DNA of 64,000 bases from positions 102,240-166,239 of the forward strand of contig QLIY01000105.1 in assembly GCA_003260075.1 (NCBI GenBank), read 5' to 3'. The notes below the pieces were generated by a model. It ran no database searches and had not been told where the DNA came from. It saw only the letters and a list, made by a program, of their open reading frames with translations. Below are positions 12,301 to 26,400 of the stretch, piece after piece. Both the position numbers and the translations under genes were made by a program. Positions within the stretch are counted from its first letter, which is position 1; every line of letters begins with the position of its first letter. This stretch comes from Phallusia mammillata (lineage: Eukaryota > Chordata > Ascidiacea > Phlebobranchia > Ascidiidae).

Positions 12301-15300
12301 GTGACGTACGTTGCACGTGACCCTACTGGAAACACAAGGACCTGCGTCATCACAATTTTTGTACAAAGTAAGAGGGTTTGGCAGAATGTTAAACTAAAAT
12401 TAGAAACCGTTTAGATTTGTTGAAAACCGTGATTCGGCTGCATTGGAAAAAATTAAAATATAAGCTCGGTAGAACTACAACAGCTTGCAAACATGCTCTT
12501 TTTGCAACGCCACTGCAAGCAAAACAAAATCTGAACTGGTAGTTGGTTTTCTGTTGTTAGTTTTATACTGACAAAATACTATGCTTATTTGTAGACAACA
12601 ATTGTCCACCCCTGGAGGATCCTAAATATGGCCACAAACTTTGCCAAGTGGAAAATAGTGGAGAAGTCAGTTGTGAATTGGTCTGTGACAGCAAAAGGTA
12701 AACAAATCGACGATACTTTGCAATAGGGGGGCACCAAACTTTTTTTATAGCGGGCCGGATAACATGAAAATAACACGCGAGGGCGACAGAGCTTACATAC
12801 CTGTGGTTCGTGAAGAGCTGGGCAGGAAGTTGGCCGAATGGTCTGGCGCGCCTGACCCACATACAGACATAAAAAAAAACTTGATCGGGATTCGTCCCCG
12901 GGAGTGTCCTGGGTTCGAACCCCGTGAAAAAAAGCTGGACTTAATACACTCTTATTTAGAGTCAGATAGTGCTACTGTTTATCTTAAAATTATGTGGAAT
13001 ATTAAGTAGAAGAATCTCATCTACTGGCAATACTCATGTGTTTTATCACAATTAACGAAAGAAAAAAGAAAGAAGTCATACATATCTAAGATTTACTTTC
13101 GTGTGCCAGTTGAAATAGCGTCAGGTAGCCTCATTGGTTTCCCTGTCACACAGATACGGAATGGCGATGCACGAATACGGTTCACCCTACTATGAATGCG
13201 GTGATTATGGAGTATGGGAACCAGAGCAAGACATTCCTAAAGACTGCTCTCGTAAATTTTATTATTTTATTTTGGATACAAAGTCTTTTTTGAAATATCA
13301 AGTTAAAAACCATGCGCTAATTTAAAATGAACAAAGAAACAAAATTATAACATCTTGTAACTTTTTAACTGCCAACTGTATTTACTGATTAAAGTTAAAC
13401 AATAGCTTTGTCAATGTGAGTAACATTTTAATGTTTAGGAAGGATTTGTTTAACCAATGTTTTCTAATGTTATGACCGAACATTACAGAGATGGTTTAAC
13501 GTTTTTCACAGACCAGCGTTACGCAAGTGAGGTGATAAAAAGCTTCAGAGGCCGCTACACGATTATTAACAAAGATCGATGCAACGACACTCAGCTTCTC
13601 GAGTCAATCCGCCTCAAACTGGTTGAACTATATACTGTGGAGGTCAGTAAAAATTCGGAACCAGGAGACTAACCAACTTATTATGTACGGGCTGCTCACT
13701 TGTCGGAATCGCTGGCCAGTATACGTTAACCCGGTGAAACTTTTTTAATGTTTGATCTCATCTTTTCAACCATACAAAACGGGTACGATAATGTTACACC
13801 AAAAGCCCAGCCATTGCCACCTTAAAAAGGGTGGAGATTTTTTGTTTTGTTTTAAGAATCATAAAAATCCACTCTGACGTTTCATTGCATGTATTTTGCC
13901 TTTTAAAGTGGAGAAAAAATAAATGATCATGTGCTGTATAGTTTAATTACTTATCCTTTTGAAAGCTCTTGGACACTTTTCTAGATACTGCTGCACCTTT
14001 TTAGTTGTAGGTTGGCGTCCCTTGGTTAATACTAAACAAAGCACAAATTAGTATTAAATCTCAAATTAAAATTTAAATTATTTAGGTTCCGAAATGGTGT
14101 GTGGCTGCCACAGTCCCGATGAGATGTCACCTGGTGTCAGTTGACGTGACTTGTGTGAACGAAGAGATTATCGAAACAGCCACGACTGGTGGTATTGACG
14201 ATGAATACGATTACGGTTACGGTGATGAGTATAGTTACGAAGTAGAACTGGAACCGGGTGAGATTTAAGTCTTCTCTTGTTCGCCTTGGTGTGCGAAATT
14301 TAACTGTATTAATACAGGGTAATGTAATACTTAAACGTTTGGCAGTAACAATAGCACATGCCAAGCGCTTACTATGTGCTTGTTAAAATTGCAGAATTTA
14401 AAAGTACAAAGGTTTGGTAACTAAATTTTAGTTGAATGCCTGCGTTCTTATCTCTTGTTCTTAATTTAAATCTTTCAGCAGTTTGTAGATGTATCCATTT
14501 TGAAATATGTTGGTGATAAACGCTAACATACAACAGCCAATAAATTTGTAAACTTGTACTTTTTAATGTTACTTTTTAATACAGCGGAGTACAGAACAAG
14601 GCGACACATCAAGATTAAACCGAAGCAAAAAGTGGAAAGAAAACGCAGGTATCACATTTAAAATACGTCAAAACCATCCACTATAATGTTAACATAAAAG
14701 ATTCGTATTGTTTTTTGGTCATTTACAAATAGCGTTGTACACTTTAACTTTGATCTTATATAAGCTTACGTAACGATTTTTGCACAAGAAACTAAATATA
14801 CCGAAGTAACTTAGTTGATGTAACATACTGCCTGACTTTACATTTTATTTCTGTCGAGTGTGCGGCCGATTCGGTATCATTTGTCAAATTCAAGTAAAAA
14901 ACAAAATGAAAAAGCTTTTCACTTAATTAATTTCTAGTAGGTTGTGTTTTATGTGTAAATTTAGCACCACTAAAACGTAAAAAAGCAAACCAAGGGTAGT
15001 TACACTACTTCGTAAGATTCAGTTTTACTTTTAACTTACTACATGCTTATAACAGACGAGCAGATTATGAACCAATTCCACCCGACGCCTATTATCCGTA
15101 CGATGGCTACGAGATTCCTGGTTCAAATCCCGCAGCAGCTGAACCAACACCTTCGGAGAATCCGCCAGATATACTATCTTACCTTGACTTGGACGATAAT
15201 GTGATTCTTAGCATGAACCCGGAGTTGCGTAATCTAGCCCATTTTCTCGAGATTACAATCGTTGTACATGGTAGGTCTTAGTTTTTGCGATTGGCGAACC

Positions 15301-18300
15301 TCGTTTGTAATACAGACGATTCCGGTTCCTGCTTATTGCTTGTTATTGCATACTGAATTATAAACTTCATCCTGTCGTTAGCTGCTATACTATTTCGGTT
15401 AAGTGCATCTTTCGGTTTATTTCATGTAAGTTAAAGTTTGGACATTGGGAATTACTAATAGCCAGAATTGTATATGCCAAGCTGATACTGTAACCGTTGT
15501 TCGGTACAAGACGAGAATAAACCGCTATACATAGTAAATTTACTGCAAATATTCAAACAGACTTCAGTGTAACATCATTTTTGAAGTAACTGGGCAGTTA
15601 CAATACTCCTGGCTTTGTTACAACTAAGGCAGAAATGTCGTGATGATATCAGATAGCCTATAAACCTAATTTCACCACCCAATCCCCCTATTTGTTAAAA
15701 ATAGAAGCCCAAGGTTAATTTTTGTTGTAAAATATTTTGAAAACGTTAGGTGAAATTGAATTGGTGAATGACGACAACGTCGAGGAGAGTCGACAACAGC
15801 ACGGACAGATGAGCGAGTTCTTTGGTCTGATGGATGCGACGTCCGTCATGTTCCNTCTGATGGATGCGACGTCCGCCATGTTCCGCCCTGTGTACGGATT
15901 TGTAACTTTATGCCCTTTTGAACTTAAACTAATAGTTTTCTGTTTTTTTAAAGAGATACCATCAATCACCTGAACACATCGGAGCCAATCGACATCGTGT
16001 ACGAGCATAACACTTACGCCCATTCCCTCACTCCCGAATTGCAGTGTCCACTAGGGGCGGTGCTGCGCGAGTCTGCAACGTGTGGTAAGGTCATATGACC
16101 AATTAATAGTTTTATGTCATTGGTTAAGTTTTTACGAGTGACAGTTTACACAAAACATGTAAAAATACACTGATTTAAAGTAAATATGTTTTTGTTTTTA
16201 ATTTTTGCATTTGTCTGATTTCTTTCTGGTAAATTTTGACAAAACCCACAATTTTAGTAAACTGCCCGATCGGTGCATATTATGATGTTTCAACAATGGA
16301 GTGTGTGAGCTGCCTAATAGGATTTTACCAAGACGAAGAGGCTCAACTTGCGTGTAAAGCTTGTCCAGTTGACACATCAACAGCGAAAATCCACTCAAGA
16401 ATACTAGAGGAATGCAAACGTAATAAATTTGCTTTGATACAACAACATTTTCAATGAAAACCAAGCATACATTTTAGCCTTATGCACCCCTGGAACATAT
16501 TCGTCGGATGGTCTTGAAACCTGTATTGCTTGCGCCCGTAACACTTACAGCGACGAATATGGAGCAAAAGAATGTGTAACTTGTCCTCCAGAAATGGGAA
16601 CAACTGTTGCTGGCGCTTCGTCTTATAAGCAGTGCGGATGTAAGTTGTTGATTATGATTAGTTAGAAAAAAAACTTTAAGAATGAGAACAATTGGTTTGA
16701 ATTAAATGTTACGTTTTAGATTTTGTTTAGAAGTTTTTCTATGTTCCAATCGTATGATGTAAAACAGTTTCGTCTAATGTAGTTTTTGGTATTCAATGTT
16801 TCAAAATGTATACAGTTGTTGTTCCCTCTAATTTTTAGGGATCGTAGCGGTCATAACCATCAAACGATAAATAAATAGTAACATTCAGTTTTGTAACAAA
16901 ACTCGTTTTTCAGCGTGGTAGTTTTGATAACAGTAAACCTAAAAGCGTTACTTTTGTAAGTGCGATTTCATATGTTACCATTTTGCCAGTTCTGTGTGCT
17001 GCTGGTCAAGCATCATGGACAGGCATTGGACCATGTTACCCATGTCCAGTCAACACTTATCAACACTTAATCGGACAGACATTTTGCTTCGAATGCCCTA
17101 ATACTACTTTGACAGCCGATAAAGGATCCACTGATGTCAGCCAATGTATAGGTAAGCTTTAGTTTTTTTTTCTTGTATGCGACTTTGATCTACTGCTGTT
17201 TAGCCTATGTTTCAATGTTGCCTATTTACAAGCCGATTGGAATTTATTCGCTTTATTGGTTTCTTAATTTGATTTTCTTTGCACGATAACAAAACATCTG
17301 CCTATATAGGAAATCGCGCGTTGCTAAAAAATATACTTGGGACTTCAAAACAGTTACAGGGTTAAAACAGTCCTCCAAGACAGTCTGCATACAACTTTGC
17401 ATATAACATGAAACATTTTATTCAAGATGAACTTGTATTAGTGCAGTAACTGTTGATTGAACACTTCTCAAAAAAGCATCACATTGTGCCCAAATCAAAC
17501 ATCTCGATGTCAGTTGAAACGTCATCGGTGGATGACTCTGCAACATCAACATAAAGTCGCTTGAGGTCTGATGCGTTGAACACCAGTCTCCGCACATCGT
17601 CACTTGACTCCGTTGGATGAACTAGAATCGACGGAACAATTCCCGAATGTCCACCTTTGTTTTCTTCCGGTGCTCGACCGGAATACATGCGCCGTAAGGC
17701 TTGATATGTGCTTTCGACCGTAGGCGAGCTCATGCTTCCGTATTCAATAGAAGAAACGCTTTCGGAACCTTGACTGGATTGGGATACTGAACGTGATTTG
17801 TTCTCGTGTGGGGCCCCTTGTTTTGTCCACTTTTCGTGGGGTTCGTCTTTGGCTTCCGTGACAGTTTCAGTAGACCCGATAGAAGAACGCCTGCTCGACA
17901 GCTGAGCCTTTTTGGTGCTTTCGCGTGTCACCGAGTTCTCCCACTCAGAATCCGAGAGCGACAAATCAAGGCGCGAGATTGGGAAATGCTTTTCTAAAGC
18001 ATCGCTGTCGTTGAAGCGGTTTACTGACTTGTATATGTAACCGTCTGATCCATTAAGAACGGAATTACCAAGGCGGTTTGCATCAACTCCGGGCAGCGCA
18101 TGCAAAACCGACCGATTAAAAACTGGCATTGACCGTCTGAAATCGTTTCTTGTGGCGGCTCTTAGTCTATCTACAGGTTGCCTGTAGTGCACCTCACTGT
18201 AGTCATATCCAGTATGGGATGGATCTTTCTGGAAGCGTGTGTCAATACTTGATTCGTCCGAATTTGATAGCGACTCGCAATTAGTGTCACGTGACGCGTG

Positions 18301-20331
18301 CATCGAGTCAACCGAATCCAATCGACGGTGCAACGCTGATTTAAACTGCCTTTCGGCTCTCGACTTATTGTCCCTATTTTCGTCCCGAGCCTTGTCACCG
18401 GTCGCACAGAGCGCGAGGACCGTGTAATCTTCCGATGACTGGCATGCTTCCTCACGGAGATCGCTACTAGAAGTTGGAGTTTCGAATGCAGCTTCGACTG
18501 GCGGTGGGGGCAGATCGAGATCGTATGATGCTTCTGATAGCGACAGTGTGTCGACTTGACTTTCTTCGCTACATGTGTGGGCACAGGGAGGAGGCGGTGG
18601 AAACTCGAAATCGATGTCGTCCAAGTTTGGTGAATGTTGTCTCATGCTGACTGACCGTCCGACCCGATTTCCCCTATGTTCAACTTCCCTGCGCTCTGCA
18701 TTGATTTCTGCCAACTGTGCCTTTCTAGAATTGTAGAAGTGTTCGACAGGTCGTTCTCCAGTTCGTCGCGCCGAAGCGCCTCTGCGCACCTTGCGTGGCG
18801 CCACTGATCCCAAAACGCATGTGTCATCAAAGTTTCTGCCTTGAAAGATTTGGGACTTGGTCGCTTCCGGGGCTGTGCGTGATTTTTCTTTAAATATTGG
18901 TTTATTGTGATATTTCTGGTGTTTGCTGCGATGTTCTCCGTTTGACCGGGACGTTTCTATCTCTCGAAGAATTCCAAGAGCTTGATTCACGTCCCGATCA
19001 CGCTTGGAGCGGCGCGATGACCTGCCAAGTCGATTTGATGCGTGGCGACTGACGGGTGCTGACACACTTTCTTCATTCATTCGTCTCCGGTGATGGTAGC
19101 GAACCGGGGTGATTTCCTCATCTTGGAGTGCTCTCTCTCTGCGCTCATCAATTTGCAACGACCGTCTGTTGTTTATCCGCGGAGAGTAATCATGATGTGA
19201 TGCATCAGTGCGAACGTCCATGAAACTTGATGCCCCCCTCACGTACAGAATCTGTCTTTGACGGTCTGATGAGACAAGGTCCATCATCGAACCACCTTGA
19301 CGCGGCTGATCGCTGCACGCGCTTTCGGGTGTTCCATTATTCCAGGACTTTTCAACTGGATCGCGAGGTGGCACAACTGGTGGTGGACAACTCGAACTGA
19401 GTCGGGATATAAAGCGACCAGGAATAAGCGAGCGTTGACGCGGGGGTACGGACGGAGTTGCCTCGCCGATGCCGAAAGATCCACCGCACGTCCATCTAAT
19501 GTCAACACCTTTGTCTGCTGTCGAAGAAACGCTTGGACGGAGCTCTCTGCTCGTTGGAAGAGGTTGCCGAGGCAGTGGGCGACGAGCAAGCGGATTATCG
19601 TATAGTAGAGGATAGTTGCTGAAAGATCTGCGAGAGTGTTAAGTTGGGTTACTCAAACAAAGTGAAACTGTGCCTAGGGAAACTGCAGCCTTTAAAGTTT
19701 TGAAGATGTAAAATATGTAACAGACTAGTATGTGTAACATTCTTTAAAGGGTTACACTATGAAGATGATAAGGTTGTACCTTATAGACTCGGACGTACAC
19801 TGACGTGTTTCTTCTTTGTCTGCACAGCATCTGTGTGAATAACAATTCGAATGTGGTTAACCAACATTTAACATTAATCACATAGGGATACTAAAACGTT
19901 TATCATCATGAAATGTGGATTATCACACGATCGAAACTTTTTCTTACCCGCATCGAGTTCCATCTGAGTTGAACTGCCGATTTAGTCCCACGGCTCCACA
20001 AACTACGATTGCGAATACACTAGCGAATATGGCCACAACCAGTAGCCAGGAGATCACCTCGTCCTGTGGTATCGGAGGCTCAAGTGATCCGTCGTTGTCT
20101 CGACTCGGAAAACCTGTTGCCAAAAACAAGGGGTTACCTAATGATTCTGAATGCAAAACTTCAACACGGGCGGCTGTACGTACCAGGTCGGGAGCGTTCT
20201 GTGCTGTTTTTGTCCGTCAGTCTGAACAACAAGAGGTTAAATATAGATTAGTCAGAGCAATTACCTGTGCAGTGCGATATTGCAAGTTTTTGCGTGCAAA
20301 TGACCCACCCGATGCCAACCGTATTCGGCGG

Positions 20332-20423
<92 letters not shown>

Positions 20424-23400
20424 AGAAAAACTCACCTAAGGCCATCAGTCCCCTTTTCCAACTCGTTCTCTGCCAGTTCTGACTTGCCATTCTGATTGGA
20501 CGTGGTGTTCACGTGGGTGGTGACGTATGGTCGCTTTGTCGAGTCGGCATCAGGAAATGAAGCAGTGTTGCGGCTCCACAATGCCGGCTGGAAAAGCAAT
20601 TGGGCCTTACTGGATAAGCCCACCCTTGATGCCGGGGTCGTTTCGAGGTCAATAAGAGCTTGTGTTGAAAACGTTGCCACCTGACTGGAATTCACTGTTG
20701 TTGTGATTGGCAGGGTATGATGTCCATTTATCTGATAAACCAACAAATATTTTTTGTAAAACTAACATATGCGTTAACGATCAAGGAAAGCGAAGACAAA
20801 CTTGTCCCTGAACGAAAAAGCGCAAGGTGTGGAGCAAATTTTAGTTTCAGATGTCAAAAACATATTTTTATTTCTGTAGGTGTTTATCATTTTCAACCAG
20901 AATATTAATTATTACAAAATCGAAAATTCCTGTTTATACCGTTTTGGTTTTTATTCTATTTTTCCACTTTTCGCGATGACCATGTTGCAAGTCGGGATAA
21001 AACGAATAGTTTGTGAAAGGCTCTAGTTCATCGACGTCAAGTTGCTCTATAGAAACACGTCGAAATCGGAGCGGATACCAACACCGAATCTGGTCGTGCG
21101 CCACCGCATTGTTGCCATGGTCACGACGCAAGCGATCTAATGCCCACTTGAGATAACAATCGCACCTAAAATATAAGATTGTAACATGCAATTAGGTTAA
21201 ATTCGTGAGTTCTAGAGACGTTTTTCGTGGACACGTTTTAATGGCTCTATTGAAAAGTCTGGAACCCGCACATTACTTAATCCTATTCCTTTGCGCAACG
21301 CTTATTCTGTGTGGAATTAAACGAAAGTTAAATCGTTTCAACTACTTATCGGTAACAAAAAAAAAATTGAACAGCAGCGTACATTCATTTCAGTGGGTGG
21401 TAATTGTTAGCAATTACAGTAATAAAACAAATATAACACACCTCCAACGGTTTTTATCCAATGAAACTGATTCGAGTTTGATTAGTGTTTTAAAACTGCT
21501 GTAGGTCAAGCGCGAAAGATCGTTGTTGGAAAGATTCACATATCGTAGTTCTTGCAAGGACATGAGACACCCTCGCCTTGGCGCCCTTTCGTTTGGATTG
21601 TTCCTTAGCTGCGTCAAACAAAGAACTTGCATTGCAACCGGTGAACACTAACAATTTGTTTACAAATTTAATAGCAATGTTGGGTCAACAAGCGTTTCAG
21701 TCTACTTAGAAGTGCTTTTTGTCAGAACATTGAAAAGATAAATGGTAAAAGTTTAAGGAAGTTGTGAAGTAGAAAATCATGGTTTGTAAAGATAATATAA
21801 ACTGTGTGTTGTATATTATGAATCACGAGTCACTAGAGACTCAGTCCGACAGATAATTGTAACTTAAATGTTGTGTTAGACCAGGTACTTTAAATTGTGT
21901 ATCACAGAATGGCCAAACATTCACAGACTATGTTCTTTGCAGCTGTCAAAAGTTGTTCATTCCTTATTAAGTCGGTAGTTAAATGCATAGAACAGTAAAT
22001 CGATTCTAGAAAGTTACAAAGTTGCAGCTTATTGTCGTCGTACGTACTTCGAAACAAGTGGCGTCGGGCGGGCGAATGTGAGTATCGAGGACGTCGATGT
22101 GGTTTCCTTGCAATTCCAGTCGACGTAACTTGCCCAAGCCTCGAGTGGTTGCGGAAGTAATTCGTTGAAGTCTGGAAACTTACAAGCTTAGTTCGGATGC
22201 AAATGCGGGAAGCGATACGATCGGAAATTGTCCACTATGCGTAATCCCTTGAATTTGGCCAAACACATTTCACAAACATCAAACCAATTGCAAGAGTCGC
22301 TTCTATGGAATCAATGCTGTCATATGCATCAGCTCACATTAATTGTCAGTTACACTTTTAAGATTAAAATGTTGAATTCCACTTTACTTTATTTAATTTT
22401 ATCTTCTGATAAACATACTGGCTATATGTAAAGCCCTAGAAGCACACTTTATTAGTGTAACGCTTTTGATAATTACTCATGCATTCATCGTCAGTGAATA
22501 ATGGGGTTAGACATATATATGAGTTAATAGGGTAACTGAAAACGTACGAAATTTTATTTCTACAAAAAGGTATTTGAGACATTTACATTTGTAAGCCTAA
22601 AAATCACTTAAAATGTAAAAAAACTCCTTTACCTGTTGCTACTTAGATCAAGGTGTGTTAATTTGTTGAGTTGTCTGAATATTCCACCAGGAATATTCCG
22701 TAAATTGTTTTGCTTTAACTTGAGGATGCTAAGGCTGGTCAGTGAGGAAAATGTGGTCGCGTGCAAGTTGTAGATTTGGTTGTGGGATAAGTGCAGTTCG
22801 CTCAGACAAGTCAAACCGGCGAATGCATCAAAAGATATTGCTGCAATACACCGTGGTTTTAAATTACTTCAAAGTTTAAATGTTTGGATTAGGTTTCAGG
22901 CTTAAGTTTGCTTTTTACGTGTATGCGAAATTTGATGTATGACAAACGAAGCGAATTGCATAAGCATAAGAGAGAAACAGTAACTTATTGAAAAAAAAAA
23001 TTTTTTTTATAGTTGTTTTAGCGTTGTTTGTGCTTTCATGACTTAATACCGATAAAGTCATTTCGTTTACAGTCAAACACTTTAAATAATTTGCGTTTTG
23101 TTTGCTTGCATGATGTTTTAAATAGAATAGATTGATAAAGGGTTGTTTTCTATTAATCAACAAAAAATTTACTCACTCTTGATTAAGTTGTGGGTCAAGT
23201 TGAGGAAAGTAAGTTGTTTGAGTGAAGCGAACACTCGGTCAGAAATAATCGTTAATTTGTTGCCTCCAAGGTCAAGATACTGGAGTCTTTGCACAAAGTG
23301 GAATGTGTCCAATGAAACCGAGTCGATCCTGTTATCCTGAAGTTGTATCGAGATCAGTTGACTGTTGTTTGCCAAAGCATCAGCTGGAATCTAACAATAA

Positions 23401-26400
23401 AAATGCATTTAATACCATTTTTACACTTTTTTTGTGACCCAGTCAGTTGAAAATAAAACGTTAATTACGCGAAAAACTTTGTTTACATCATGCAAACCTC
23501 AATATTCTTTTAATGTAATGTTAGTTTACTCCCGGTCAAAACGAGCTATGGGAAGCAAAGCTGCGACAGCAACGCACACCTTGATGGATTACATTATATT
23601 TTTAACACACGTGATTCAACTAAGAACGAATAATCTTGTATTTATGACAGCTTTTACCTTTTGTATGTTGTTTCCATTGAGAAGGAGGACAAGCGTTGTT
23701 TGTGGAAGGGGCAATGGGAACTGATCTACTGACTTGCAATGTACTGTGCTGCTGCTACAGATACATGATGCTGGACAAGACTCTCCCGTCAGTATAAACT
23801 GTAGAAGGGATAACAGGACTATCTTCAACATTGTAATGTCCAGTATGTTTCCTTGTGTCTTCCGTGTCAATGTACTGATCAAAGACTCTCAGTTTCAGCC
23901 ATTTCCAGTTCGCAAATTATCACGTCCGCACTGCTGTTGAGGGAACTTGACCGCCAGTAATCTGTCATAATCTAAAATATCAAGCCAAGAGCAAGACTGA
24001 CGTTTCTTGCCGCCCAGGCCTTTTTCAGTGTAATGTCGTTTCCGCCCGAACGCCAGGACTTAGTCTGTCGAGGGCGGTGATTACTTCCGCTTGAAGCCGC
24101 TCCTGCGCTCGGCTGTGAGAAACAAAAACCGCGCAGCTTTGCGCAACGTGGGAAAGTGCCGGGGCAATTGCATGCCCGCCCGTTTGTAATGTTAATAACT
24201 CCGCGCGTGGAGCAATACAAGAAAGGCCGGTGTAGTTTTGTTGTGCTTGGTGGTTTGACGCGGCAAAGAATGGTGGTCGATTTCCTTTTTGCGATGCAAC
24301 TTGCGACTTGTCGTCATTCAGAAAAGGCCGACGCGATGTTGACATTTACGTAACAGATGATTGCGCCATGTCGCTCGAAGTTCAAGCGTCTGCGCTTGTT
24401 GATTCAGGAACGTTCAAATAATTTTTGTGGTTTCATTTCCATATCTAAACTTATCGCGACATTTCTACATAAGACACATAGACTTGCACATTTTGCTCAT
24501 CTATGAATATCAAAAACATATTACATAACCATTATTACCAATTTGTTGTAATCGCAGGTTCCGGTGCAATATTAGACGATGTTCTTTCGCTTGAACGGCT
24601 CAGACCCTTCAGCAGTTGCTTTATGGGTCAGTAATGCATTGTCCTTATCTAAAGCTTCTTTTTTAATACTTCAACTTTACTTTCCATCTTTAGATCCGTG
24701 TCAGAATGCAGCCACCTGTGAACCAAGCTCGGCTGGTTACATTTGTTTGTGTCTGCCGGGTTTTGACGGTAAGCCATTTGCACTTTATTTGTCATGTACA
24801 TTTAAGGCTTGTTTCGTTTGATATTTTCCAGGAGTCGATTGCGAGATCAATGTGAACGAATGTGGAAGCGATCCTTGCCAAAACGGAGGCACTTGCAATG
24901 ACATGATTAACGGATACAAGTAATCTCAAACATTTAAAATCTCATACAATTTTGTAAATTTGTGTAAATAAATTTACTTTAAATGTGACGTAGCTTGTAT
25001 GTTTGGCATAAAATGGAGAGATTTACTTGTTGCCATAGTAACTGTGATTTACTTCTCGTTTCAGCTGTTCTTGTGTTGAGGGATACGAAGGTGACAATTG
25101 TGAAACCGAAACGAATGAATGCGAATCCGATCCTTGCCTAAACGGAGCTACTTGCGTAGATCAACTTGCCTTGTATTCTTGTTTGTGCGCGCCTGGATTC
25201 ACAGGTAACAACCAACAATTTCCAAAAGCTAGACATGGTGAAAACGTTTGTTTGTGCTTGGGTCAGTGTCACATTATTATTTTCAATGCAACCTGGCATA
25301 CTGAGATGACACAAAACCGTTTAACGTAAACAGTTTGCAAACTTTTGCATTATGTGCCGCCAATGGACACAAAAATGATTATTGACACAACATCGGCATC
25401 CAAATTTAAATGACAAACAAAATTCTAGGAAAAATGAATGGAAGATATTGATCATATTTGATTTAAAATACATTTTTATGTTTTAGTTCTTAGTGCATTA
25501 TTTAGTTGTACGTTATACCTATTGTAGAAAAAATATTTTTTCCCCTTAATAACCAGCAACATGCTTGCGTAGAAAAAAAAAACGAATTTAAGTCATTCTT
25601 TTGATTATTGTTGTAGTAGGGGGGGGGGCGCAACCGGGCATACTGAGATGACACAAAACCATTTAACGTAAAGTTTGCAAACTTTTGCATTATGTGCGGT
25701 AAATGGACACAAAAATGATTATTGACACAACATCGGCATCCAAATTTAAATGACAAACAAAATTCTGGGAAAAATGAATGGAAGATATTGATCAGATTTG
25801 ATTTAAAATACATGTTTATGTTTTAGTGCATTATTTAGTTGTACGTCATACCTATTGTAGAAATATTTTTCCCCCTTAATAACCAGCAACATGCTTGCGT
25901 AGAAAAAAAAACGAATTTAAGTCATTCTTTTGATTATTGTTGTAGTAGGCGAAATGCTTGACGGCACCTGCAAAATGCTAACAATTTGAGTCCCAAGCAA
26001 ATTGTAAACTTAAAACATGCAAGTTATTACCATTTTAGGAATCCACTGCGAGGTCAACATTGACGATTGTACTCCAATGCCTTGTGAGAATGCGATACAG
26101 TGTGTGGACGGCGTTGATACTTTTACATGTGAATGTGAATCGGGCTTCACTGGAGTCGTGTGTGATATTGACATAGACGAATGTGCGTCAGATCCATGTA
26201 TTAATGGTGGAACGTGCAGCGATCGAGTAAACGGTTTCACGTAAGTTCATGTTTATGAATATTGTACAAAATATCACAACAGTTACCTCAATGAATTTAG
26301 ATGAGGTGTGAGAATGGTTTGTTCGTTAAGATTAATTTTCCTTTGTTAAAACTGTCATTGTTCGTTGTTAACCCCATTCTTGTATACTTGTGCTCAACCA

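Noticed and set aside
12830..12930. Functional tRNA gene
   Set aside because: A and B boxes are present, but the spacing is too long and no paired acceptor stem was found.
19915..20490. Poly-Gly and poly-Pro open frames on both strands
   Set aside because: Created by the 90-nt G run in an intron of the LRR gene. The minus-strand exons around it are on different, well-supported frames.
24025..24345. Minus-strand 106-codon open frame upstream of the LRR gene
   Set aside because: No domain or splice support. More likely promoter or 5'UTR sequence.
17152..24693. Bacterial-type features, CRISPR arrays or operons
   Set aside because: The window is clearly spliced eukaryotic DNA, and no direct-repeat/spacer pattern was seen.
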